Origin: Paulinella micropora
Lineage: Eukaryota > Cercozoa > Imbricatea > Euglyphida
Assembly: GCA_009731375.1 (NCBI GenBank)
Contig: BJOX01000220.1
Coordinates: 132,120 to 172,169, forward strand
DNA length: 40,050 nucleotides
Direction of reading: 5' to 3'
Positions 10,839 through 20,238 of the stretch are shown here, piece by piece. A program made the translations under genes and the position numbers. The notes below the pieces were generated by a model. The model ran no database searches. It was not told the DNA's origin and saw only the letters and a program-made list of their open reading frames with translations. The stretch's first letter is position 1; each line of letters opens with the position of its first letter.

Positions 10839-13811
10839 AGCTCCTTATTACAGCCCAACCCCCTACCCCTGGAACACCTACCAGAACAGACTCAACCCAA
10901 TTGCAACAATGCACCACACCCACCAGCACAAATCATACACCCACACCTCACATCTCTTCCCCCCAAGGTAAACAAACACTTCTCTATATATCATACGAAT
11001 ATCCGTGGTATAACAGGAAGCCACCAAACCCTACTTAACCATCTATCCAACCCTGACTGCACTCACTTCATCCCAGACATTATATCACTTACGGAATCAA
11101 AAATAACACCAGGTACACCACACACTCACTTCCCAATCCCAACATACACATCCTATCATACCACAGATGTGTCGGTCTACTATAAAAACGATATGCACAT
11201 CACAATCTCTGAATCTAAAATCTCAAAAGCCTCTGGCGTAATCATGCAGATACACAGCACAGAACATAAAAATAATCCAATCCACACCATATTCCATATC
11301 TACAAAAGACCACTCTCACAATCCTACGACTGCGCTTTCTTCCAAGAGCTCCAAAACTACATGCAAGGTATCCTCTCTGCCTCCCCACACACGAGCATCA
11401 CGATTGTTGGTGACCTTAACCTTGATCTCTTGCGCCCTACAAAACAGGTATGTGACTTCCTTGCAATCAACAACCTCTTCACCACAATCAAAAATCCCAC
11501 CCGCAAAGCAAAGAGCCATACATTGCTTGATGTTATATTAACGACACTCACCTGCGATATCACATCTGATGTCTTACCTACATGCATCTCTGATCACCAT
11601 CCCATCTATGCTATCTTTCACACCCCAATCACACATAAGAAAAATAATAATAAAATCCTAAGAAATAAGAGATATGAAGACAAGAAGGAAATAATAACAG
11701 AAGAAATAATTTATGAACTTAAGCAAGTTCTTGACCCAGAACTAAATAACGATACTCCTAATAATTATATAAATAAAATACATACAGCTATTAAGGCAGT
11801 GGTAGAAAAATATGAAAAGCGTGTAAAGAAACGAAAATGGAAACCATGGTGCAATAATGAAATTAGAGCCATGATTAAGAAACAAAGAGAACTGTATGAA
11901 ATAAAAATAGCATGCCCAGTTAAAAGTAATAGAACTAAGTATAATAAGCATAGAAATAAAACTAATAGAGAGATTAAGAAAGCTAAGAAAGCATACATGA
12001 CTACCTTAATGGAAAAACTAAGTCACGATCCAAAAAAACGTATGAATGCGTTGAGAAAGCTGATCCCACAGACACAAGGTCTGAAGACCTCGCCCACCCA
12101 ACTCCGCGTAGATGATAAGGTAATCACCGACCCCAAAGGTATTGCCAATGCACTCAACAGACACTACACGACGGTCGGCTCCAAGGTCAGTGCCCAAATC
12201 CCCCAAGAACATAAAGTCAGAGAAGAGGAAATAGACCTAACACAGAGAAAACTGCCTCCCTTTACACTCAAACGCATTTTGCAGGATGATGTAGTTGATA
12301 CACTGAAAGCAATTAACAGAAACAAAGCAGAAGATATAAACAAAATAAAACCAGCCATCATGCAAGACCTTACAAAGTACATTGCCCTGATATTAACAAC
12401 GCTCTTTAATAAAGCTATAGAACATAACCAATACCCTGATGCACTAAAAATAACTAAAGTTATTGAAATATATAAAGCTAAAGATAGAACGCTGCCTGAG
12501 AATTACAGACCTATCTCGCTACTGCCGATTATTGCTAAGGTCTTTGACACTATACTCAACAAGCAACTGATGGCCCACCTTACCAGGTACGACATCCTCT
12601 CCCGAACTCAATACGCCTTCCGACCACACTCGAACACAACAATCACTACACAAACCATCTTAAATCACATCCAAAACCTCAAAGGCCCAGGAAGGTATGT
12701 ACTTGCTCTATTTATTGACCTATCGAAAGCCTATGACACTATAGATCATGAAACACTGATCCATAAACTACGAAATAATATAAATTTTAGCGATAACACC
12801 ACTACCTTTTTTAAATCATACCTCACAAAACGATACCAAACAGTATTTACCCAATATGCTCGTTCTTATCCACGCAAGATCACACATGGGATCCCGCAAG
12901 GTAGCACACTCTCAACAACGCTCTTCATTCTATACATCAATGATATTATACTTTCACTAACACACGGGACAGTCTTTGCATACGCAGATGACACCACACT
13001 TATCATTGCTGCTAAGAATAAAGAACAACTCCAAGAGCAAGCACAAACTGATACAACGAACCTTGTCCACTATTTCTACAGACATAACCTAGTACCCAAC
13101 CCCACCAAAACCACCTACACTATCTTCCACAAGCACGAACAGAAGGTGCAGCTCGACTTGACTATCGACGGCAAGAGGCTCCAACAAGAACGAAAGGTAA
13201 AAGTATTAGGTACAATCATCCAAAGCAACCTGTCCTTCCGTGAACATATACAATCTATTATATTCCGCCTTCAACCATTCGTCCAAATGTTTCGTTATGT
13301 GAACAGCCTACTTCCCACTCACATCCTCCTCCAACTTTACTATGCACATGTATACCCCCTACTTATGTATGGTATCTCTATATGGGGATCTGATGACTAC
13401 AACACCATTATACATCCACTCATTATCATCCAAAAACGTATAGTCCGTCTGATATGTCTCAAATCATGGAGAACACCTACCAAGCCTCTTTTTGCCAAAC
13501 TACGCTTACTCAACATACTTAACATGTATAAGTACAGCGTATGCATGGATGCACACTCCCTTATTTACCCAGCCTTCAAGGCTTTCCTTCCCCTTCACTA
13601 CAACAATATCCGACCAATCACAGCTGTTCATAACTACAACACTAGGCGGTCATCAAAGAAACACATGTACAACGACTCAACGACGGGTCAATACAGCAGA
13701 GCAGCACAAGCACAATGGGATAAGCTGCCAGAGCACCTAAGAGATATCTCATACAAAGTAGAATTCAAAAAGGAACTCAAAGCATATCTCTTAAGGATGC
13801 AAGAATCCTGA
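10836..13811 (+). CDS. LINE ORF2: endonuclease-reverse transcriptase
   Basis: 991 residues, intact. The endonuclease/exonuclease/phosphatase domain (about 48-265) keeps its catalytic set: N55 (HTNIRG), E87 (LTES), D193/N195 (GDLNLD), D232 (LLDVIL) and D253-H254 (SDHHPI). A basic linker follows. The reverse transcriptase (about 540-800) has NYRPISLLP at 556, FIDLSKAYD with D628, GIPQGS at 685-690 and the YADD catalytic loop at 716-719. The C-terminal part (about 800-991) has the conserved WDKLPEHLR region typical of Jockey/CR1-group LINEs; no RNase H is seen. Function: nicking target DNA and target-primed reverse transcription. All catalytic residues are present, so the copy may be active. Confidence 0.92.
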   Translation: MSSLLQPNPLPLEHLPEQTQPNCNNAPHPPAQIIHPHLTSLPPKVNKHFSIYHTNIRGITGSHQTLLNHLSNPDCTHFIPDIISLTESKITPGTPHTHFPIPTYTSYHTTDVSVYYKNDMHITISESKISKASGVIMQIHSTEHKNNPIHTIFHIYKRPLSQSYDCAFFQELQNYMQGILSASPHTSITIVGDLNLDLLRPTKQVCDFLAINNLFTTIKNPTRKAKSHTLLDVILTTLTCDITSDVLPTCISDHHPIYAIFHTPITHKKNNNKILRNKRYEDKKEIITEEIIYELKQVLDPELNNDTPNNYINKIHTAIKAVVEKYEKRVKKRKWKPWCNNEIRAMIKKQRELYEIKIACPVKSNRTKYNKHRNKTNREIKKAKKAYMTTLMEKLSHDPKKRMNALRKLIPQTQGLKTSPTQLRVDDKVITDPKGIANALNRHYTTVGSKVSAQIPQEHKVREEEIDLTQRKLPPFTLKRILQDDVVDTLKAINRNKAEDINKIKPAIMQDLTKYIALILTTLFNKAIEHNQYPDALKITKVIEIYKAKDRTLPENYRPISLLPIIAKVFDTILNKQLMAHLTRYDILSRTQYAFRPHSNTTITTQTILNHIQNLKGPGRYVLALFIDLSKAYDTIDHETLIHKLRNNINFSDNTTTFFKSYLTKRYQTVFTQYARSYPRKITHGIPQGSTLSTTLFILYINDIILSLTHGTVFAYADDTTLIIAAKNKEQLQEQAQTDTTNLVHYFYRHNLVPNPTKTTYTIFHKHEQKVQLDLTIDGKRLQQERKVKVLGTIIQSNLSFREHIQSIIFRLQPFVQMFRYVNSLLPTHILLQLYYAHVYPLLMYGISIWGSDDYNTIIHPLIIIQKRIVRLICLKSWRTPTKPLFAKLRLLNILNMYKYSVCMDAHSLIYPAFKAFLPLHYNNIRPITAVHNYNTRRSSKKHMYNDSTTGQYSRAAQAQWDKLPEHLRDISYKVEFKKELKAYLLRMQES

Positions 13812-13967
13812 CACTGCCTACGGGCCTAAAGAGGGCGCTGGACACCTCATCATCAGATGATACCTGAGTGTGGGACAAGTTCAGCGTTGATCACATCCTA
13901 AGCCGGAGTGTGGTTGGCCAAACCCCCTTGGGGAGTCACCTCGTGTCTACCAGCTTTTGCGAGTGCC
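13812..13967 (+). other. LINE 3' UTR (incomplete)
   Basis: Non-coding sequence after the ORF2 TGA. A short inverted repeat lies near 13846-13862. No poly(A) or simple-repeat tail is reached before the gap at 13968. Confidence 0.5.
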
Positions 13968-14798
13968 NNNNNNNNNNNNNNNNNNNNNNNNNNNNNNNNN
14001 NNNNNNNNNNNNNNNNNNNNNNNNNNNNNNNNNNNNNNNNNNNNNNNNNNNNNNNNNNNNNNNNNNNNNNNNNNNNNNNNNNNNNNNNNNNNNNNNNNNN
14101 NNNNNNNNNNNNNNNNNNNNNNNNNNNNNNNNNNNNNNNNNNNNNNNNNNNNNNNNNNNNNNNNNNNNNNNNNNNNNNNNNNNNNNNNNNNNNNNNNNNN
14201 NNNNNNNNNNNNNNNNNNNNNNNNNNNNNNNNNNNNNNNNNNNNNNNNNNNNNNNNNNNNNNNNNNNNNNNNNNNNNNNNNNNNNNNNNNNNNNNNNNNN
14301 NNNNNNNNNNNNNNNNNNNNNNNNNNNNNNNNNNNNNNNNNNNNNNNNNNNNNNNNNNNNNNNNNNNNNNNNNNNNNNNNNNNNNNNNNNNNNNNNNNNN
14401 NNNNNNNNNNNNNNNNNNNNNNNNNNNNNNNNNNNNNNNNNNNNNNNNNNNNNNNNNNNNNNNNNNNNNNNNNNNNNNNNNNNNNNNNNNNNNNNNNNNN
14501 NNNNNNNNNNNNNNNNNNNNNNNNNNNNNNNNNNNNNNNNNNNNNNNNNNNNNNNNNNNNNNNNNNNNNNNNNNNNNNNNNNNNNNNNNNNNNNNNNNNN
14601 NNNNNNNNNNNNNNNNNNNNNNNNNNNNNNNNNNNNNNNNNNNNNNNNNNNNNNNNNNNNNNNNNNNNNNNNNNNNNNNNNNNNNNNNNNNNNNNNNNNN
14701 NNNNNNNNNNNNNNNNNNNNNNNNNNNNNNNNNNNNNNNNNNNNNNNNNNNNNNNNNNNNNNNNNNNNNNNNNNNNNNNNNNNNNNNNNNNNNNNNNN
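13968..14798. other. Assembly gap
   Basis: Run of N followed directly by 37 G residues; the LINE 3' end lies inside or before it. Confidence 0.95.
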
Positions 14799-15563
<765 letters not shown>

Positions 15564-15883
15564 ATGTGGAATCAGAGAGTTTTTGTTTGATGGGAAACAA
15601 AAAGAAAAGCGTGTGGAGAGAAAAGCGCAAGTAACTACCATGTGAAAACTTTGAGGCAGAGAAACAACCCCAATATTTTTTTTTCTTCTCAATGTTTAAG
15701 GGCTGCGTCGGCAAAAGCTTTCTCAGCGTTTAGGTTACCCGTTTGGTCCGATATTGGATACAGCCCTGTTTTGGCAGTCCTCAATTACAAAGTCTGCATT
15801 TTTGAGGTGCAGGCCCAACAGGTGCAGACGTCCTCAAAAGAAAAGATTCTAATTCTTCTATATTCATTCTTTCGACGGGATCA
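15564..15883 (+). other. Single-copy island with one possible exon (15701-15806)
   Basis: A pyrimidine-rich tract ending TTTAAG at 15700 resembles a splice acceptor. The frame that follows is open for 35 codons (AASAKAFSAFRLPVWSDIGY at its start) to GAG|GTGCAG at 15806, a modest donor. A second possible donor lies at 15830. No homology recognised; this is only a candidate exon. Confidence 0.25.
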
Positions 15884-15912
15884 CTCAGAAATCAATCAAT
15901 CAATCAATCATT

Positions 15913-15959
<47 letters not shown>

Positions 15960-16141
15960 TAGCAATCGATCCAGCAATCAATCCAGCAAATCAATCTAGC
16001 AATCAATAGCTAGCAATCAATCTAGCAATCATCTAGCAATCAATCTAGCAATCAATCTAGCAATCAAATCAATCAAATCAAATCAATCAATCAATCAATC
16101 AATCAATCTTATCAATCAATCTATCAATCAATCAATTAATT

Positions 16142-16192
<51 letters not shown>

Positions 16193-16375
16193 GATTCATT
16201 CATTTATTTATTCATTCATTTTTTTTACGCAATCACTCTTTCAATAGAAACTTTCGTAGGAGTGAGTGGGAAGACGAAGGAAGGAAAGTTATAATAAAGG
16301 GAGACTCTACAGAGTGAAAACCGAGGATACATAATGAAAAAAAAAATCAATCAATCAATTAATCAATAACTATGT
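15884..16375. repeat. (ATCA)n microsatellite with ATCTAGCA variants
   Basis: ATCA repeats to about 16190, then ATTC/ATTT variants. A short single-copy stretch at about 16225-16345 lies between this and another short ATCA run. Nothing recognisable in it. Confidence 0.9.
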
Positions 16376-16555
16376 ATGCATGTATGTGATAAGCATGTTG
16401 TGTATATTAATTATGTTATGCCTACAGCTTATGTATGTTATGTTATGATTTATATGTTATTTGTGTTCTGTTTGCTATATGCATTATTTACATGCATGTT
16501 TATGTGTGGATGGACGGACGGACGGGATGGATGGGTGGATGGATGGGATGGATGG

Positions 16556-16591
<36 letters not shown>

Positions 16592-16688
16592 AGCTTTCTG
16601 CCTACATGCAGCCGTTTCCTCTCCCTCCCTCCCTTTCCCCCCCCCCCCCCCCCCCCCTNNNNNNNNNNCTTTCTCTCTCTCTCTCTAC

Positions 16689-16768
<80 letters not shown>

Positions 16769-17098
16769 CTCTCCATACACACATACATACATGCATATAT
16801 ACATACATACATGCAATATAAATATGGGTATAATCTCTCTCTCTCTTCTTTCTTCTTTCTTTCTCTCTCTCTCTCTCTTCTTTCTTCTTTCTTTCTCTCT
16901 CTCTCTCACACTCACACACACACACACAAACGCACACACACACACAATACATACACATACGTGAATACATATTTGCAACATACATATGTACGTAATATAC
17001 AGATATGTACATAATATATGATTCATGTAGTAATCCATGACATGTAATCACCCATCCCCACTTTGTCCCACCTTTCACAACCCCCCCCNNNNNNNNNN
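16376..17098. repeat. (GGAT)n, poly-C, (CT)n, (CTAT)n and (CA)n tracts
   Basis: GGAT/GGAC repeats at 16506-16592, poly-C at about 16638-16656 followed by a 10-N gap (16658-16667), then CT and CTAT repeats to about 16770 and CT/CA repeats to about 16945. A C-run and a second 10-N gap (17089-17098) close the region. No genes. Confidence 0.9.
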
Positions 17099-17224
17099 AT
17101 GTTTGCAGTTGTCATGGAGGGGGAGGAGAAATTGGTAGGCCACAAAGCTGATCCTTGGGTCTGCGCCTACCCGGCCCCTAGCGAGGAATTTATGAAGGCT
17201 GTGGCCAAAAAGGTTCATCAATGA
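17099..17224 (+). CDS. Possible terminal exon of an unrecognised gene (41 codons)
   Basis: Directly after the 10-N gap a frame of 41 codons (MFAVVMEGEEKLVGHKADPW and onward, ending AVAKKVHQ) runs to TGA at 17222-17224. It is balanced in composition, unlike the repeats around it. A TTTGCAG at 17102-17108 could be a splice acceptor, in which case the coding part starts at 17109. Its 5' context is lost in the gap. Family not recognised. Confidence 0.35.
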   Translation: MFAVVMEGEEKLVGHKADPWVCAYPAPSEEFMKAVAKKVHQ

Positions 17225-17710
17225 GGATGAGGAGGATGAGGAGGAGGAGGATGAGGAGGAGGAAGAAGAAGAAGAAGAAGAAGAAGAAGAAGAAGAAGAA
17301 GAAGAAGAAGAAGAAGAAGAAGAAGAAGAAGAAGAAGAAGAAGAAGAAGAAGAAGAAGAAGAAGAAGAAGAAGAAGAAGAAGAAGAAGGAGAAGAAGAAG
17401 AAGAAGGAGGAGGAGGAGGAGGAGAAGGAGGAGGAGGAGGAGAAGGAGGAGGAGGAAGAGGAAGAGGAGATGAAGTAGTAGTAGTAGTACTAGTAGTAGT
17501 AAGTAGTAGTAGTGGTAGTAGGAGGAGGAGGAGGAGGAGGAGATGTAGTAGTAGTAGTAGTAGAAGTAATAGTAGTAGTAGTAGAGTCTTGGACGTCGCT
17601 GTCTTGGTAGTCGTAGTCGTCGTTGTTGTAGTCTTAGCAGTTTTATATTCAGAATAGTCATTCTAGCGGCATCAGCAGCAGAAGTAGTAGCAGTGGCAGC
17701 AGCAGCAGCC

Positions 17711-17755
<45 letters not shown>

Positions 17756-17779
17756 ATAGTAGTAGCAGAAGCAGCAGTT

Positions 17780-17819
<40 letters not shown>

Positions 17820-17860
17820 CAGGAGTCGTAGCAGTAGTAGTAGCAGCAGTAGCAGTAGTA

Positions 17861-17954
<94 letters not shown>

Positions 17955-18006
17955 CAGTAGTAGTAGTAGCAGTAGCAGTAGCAGTAGTAGTTGTAGTAGC
18001 AGCTTA
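17225..18006. repeat. (GAG)n, (GAA)n and (TAG)n microsatellites
   Basis: GAG then GAA repeats to about 17475, TAG repeats with AAGTAG and GGA interruptions, a short less regular part at about 17585-17690, then TAG/CAG repeats to 18003. Poly-Lys, Glu and Val frames are repeat translations. Confidence 0.95.
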
Positions 18007-18029
18007 ATGGTTTGCTGCCATCGTCACCA

Positions 18030-18524
18030 TCAATTTCTGCTACTTGTTTGCATGTTGGCTGCTTTCCCGCAAGGTTTGGCTGTCGTGTGAATGTGTAGAT
18101 GATTTCGTGCTACTTCAATCCCAAAGGTGGCGAGTTCGGCCTCTTCAGCGGACACATTCCAAAGCCTGACAACTGGCCCGATGACGAATTCCAAAAGCCT
18201 TCCGCTTGAGCATGCAATTGTTGGATGATAGAAAGGCGTTCCAAGAAAAGCAGCTATTCCGATTCCATGTATTGGGCTACAACCATGGACTCCCATCAAA
18301 TGTCTGAGTGATATAGACTTAATTAAAAGCAGGTGTAGGGAAATGCAAATAGAACACACTGCTGACACATACAAGAAATCTTTCGACAACTCGTACCACC
18401 ACCCACTGCTGTGAGACTCAGGTCCACACGCACGGGGCCTAATAATACAATACTTGCCACTGGTAGGAATAAGTGGGAAGCGTAAGAGTAAAATTGAAGC
18501 GGTATCAAGAGACAAATCTTCCAT
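18030..18524 (-). CDS. Uncharacterised 164-codon open frame, doubtful
   Basis: Open minus-strand frame of mixed composition beginning MEDLSLDTASILLLRFPLIP. It is not repeat-derived over most of its length. Its first third overlaps one arm of an inverted repeat (about 18449-18490 with 18613-18655), which weakens it as a gene. No motif or family recognised. It may be part of a decayed transposable element. Confidence 0.2.
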   Translation of the reverse strand: MEDLSLDTASILLLRFPLIPTSGKYCIIRPRACGPESHSSGWWYELSKDFLYVSAVCSICISLHLLLIKSISLRHLMGVHGCSPIHGIGIAAFLGTPFYHPTIACSSGRLLEFVIGPVVRLWNVSAEEAELATFGIEVARNHLHIHTTAKPCGKAANMQTSSRN

Positions 18525-18655
18525 TCTATCTCAGGCTTCTGCTTCCCGCTCAGCTTTACGAGTGGCAAGTATTTAAATTCAAACTGACAGTGCTTGCGTA
18601 AGCCGTCCGAGCACACACTTACGCTTCCCACTTATTCCCACTAGTGAGTGGCAAG
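18449..18655. repeat. Imperfect inverted repeat, ~40-bp arms
   Basis: The arm near 18449-18490 (ACTTGCCACT, GGAATAAGTGGGAAGCGTAAG) reappears in reverse complement near 18613-18655, with about 120 bp between. The arms could fold into a hairpin. They may be the end of a foldback element or remains of a repeat. Confidence 0.5.
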
Positions 18656-19195
18656 TATTCTACTTTTAAAAGTCACGGTTTGCGTTAAAAAAAAAGAAAA
18701 GAAAAGAAAAAAAAAAAAGAAAGAAAGAAAAGAAAAGAAAAAAAATCATAGTTCAAGTCATGGAAATCGGGGAAGTGGGACGGTAAGTATTTTCAATTTT
18801 CTGGTAACATGGGGTAACGGTAATATGGCCCGGGTAACGGCTCTGGGGGGAAATCGCTTCAAATCGGGGAAGTGGCAAGTATTTTATTCAAGTCATATGT
18901 GGTAATGGTCATGGGTAACGGTTTCAATCGGGACCGGACTGATGGGGAAGTGCGAGGTGGTTCCGAGTAATATGGCGGCGTACGAGTAATGGTCAACTGC
19001 TTTACTAATTCAGGATTCAACTGCGGGAACTTCCTTATATTACTCGAAGCCACTTCAGTCAAGTAACACTTCATGATAACGGGTCACTAGTACATGTACT
19101 ATCGGGCGACGGTCCGCCGCGACGGGTGGGGGCGGGTCGAAGTCACGGTTGGCGAACTTGAGTCCGCAGTGGCCCAACTCAAGTTGAAGTCACTG
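18550..19195. repeat. Degenerate repeats with GTGGCAAGTATT motif
   Basis: GTGGCAAGTATT or a close variant recurs near 18562, 18648, 18773 and 18870. A unit of roughly 100 bp (AAATCGGGGAAGTGG, then a GGTAACGGT core) is seen twice between about 18765 and 18930. The stretch ends at the LTR. No gene seen. Confidence 0.4.
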
Positions 19196-19653
19196 TGTTA
19201 CAATCCCCGAAGATAGCTCAATAAAAAGTCGGTAATACAACCAGACACAAATCCCCAAAAGAGAATGATGTCTCGTTATATTAGCTCAGTGGAGCCGAAA
19301 AGAAAACGGCAACAGACCAAGGTTAAAATGGCATTAGGTCAAATCCGGCCAAACGATATTGAAAATAATGGGAAAAAACTAGGTGCACCTGACACCAGAA
19401 AAAGGGTACTTTTTACCGGCTATCCGGGGGGTGATGCCTACAGTACCCCTTCCCGTTTTTATGACGGAAATATGCAATATTTTCGTCATATAATTGCTGA
19501 TTTCTTTTCTGCACAAACGCTACGGGGTGTCGCAACTAAGTGCATTAACCCACGGATAGACGGTGCAGTGGATATATAAAACGCATACGCCAGACACGAG
19601 TCAACTATAAATCTCCAGCCTCGTTTTTGTAAATAAAAACTCCTCCTTCCACA
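19196..19653 (-). repeat. 3' LTR of the Ty3/gypsy element
   Basis: Starts TGTTACAATCC and probably ends CTTCCACA, giving the expected TG...CA ends. The outer boundary is fixed by the right copy. The inner one is inferred from the CACA end next to a G-run (minus strand) at 19662-19668, a polypurine-tract candidate. Length about 458 bp. On the element strand a TTTATATATCC TATA-like site lies about 75 bp into the LTR. The opposite strand carries TATATAAA (19573-19580), AATAAA (19632-19637) and a 104-codon frame (19265-19579). Confidence 0.75.
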
Positions 19654-20238
19654 CTTGTTGTCCCCCCCGTAACTTAATTCTGAGGCAGTATGTCAAGAAC
19701 AAATAGTATTACTATTGCAATAAAAGCAGCGTTATAATTTTTCTCCTTCTCCAAAAACACTTCCGATCAGTAAATACATTGTCTTTTAATAACATACCCT
19801 TGTATTCAATCGGTTACCTTAATATAGTACTAGGGGGCCAGACCTAATAACTATATCCAAAGCCGGGGTGAGTGAGCCTGACCATGCGATATGCCGACAC
19901 AAGTAGAGACGGACCGTGCTGGTATGACGATATTAAGTATATCCAAAGAAAAAAAATTTAATATGTCTACTATGAGAACATTTTTTGAGAACATCACCCT
20001 GGATACTTGAAGCAGGGTCGTACCAGGAACACCATCGCTAAACTCACAAGCGATCCCCTTATACGGTGTCGTATCCATTTGCCGATTGACCCTCGCACTC
20101 ATATGTTGCGATAAAAATGCCAAGTAACAACAATGGTATAAAAACATTTTAATAAGACATGATCTGACATGGGCACTATGAGATTAATCCACATGCAGCT
20201 TTCAATGTCCGACGCGTGATAAAAGAAAAAAATGTCAC
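19654..20238 (-). other. Element 3' non-coding region and polypurine-tract candidate
   Basis: 585 bp between the pol stop and the LTR with no substantial ORF on the element strand. A seven-G run at 19662-19668 (read on minus) next to the LTR is the best polypurine-tract candidate for plus-strand priming. It is about eight bases from the LTR edge rather than touching it, so the boundary is approximate. Confidence 0.4.

Larger units (their letters stand above)
9658..13967 (+). mobile_element. Non-LTR retrotransposon (LINE, Jockey/CR1-like)
   Basis: Full coding region of a two-ORF LINE: ORF1 (coiled coil plus RNA-binding-like domain) and ORF2 (apurinic-type endonuclease plus reverse transcriptase). 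Only about 26 bp separate the (TAG)n array from the ORF1 ATG, so the 5' UTR is either very short or truncated. The 3' UTR (13812-13967) includes a small hairpin (CATCATCAGATGATAC) and runs into a gap, so the tail and target-site duplication cannot be seen. Both ORFs are intact, which suggests a young copy. The clade is inferred from the domain order and the ORF2 C-terminal pattern (YNTR, then WDKLPEHLR). Confidence 0.85.
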
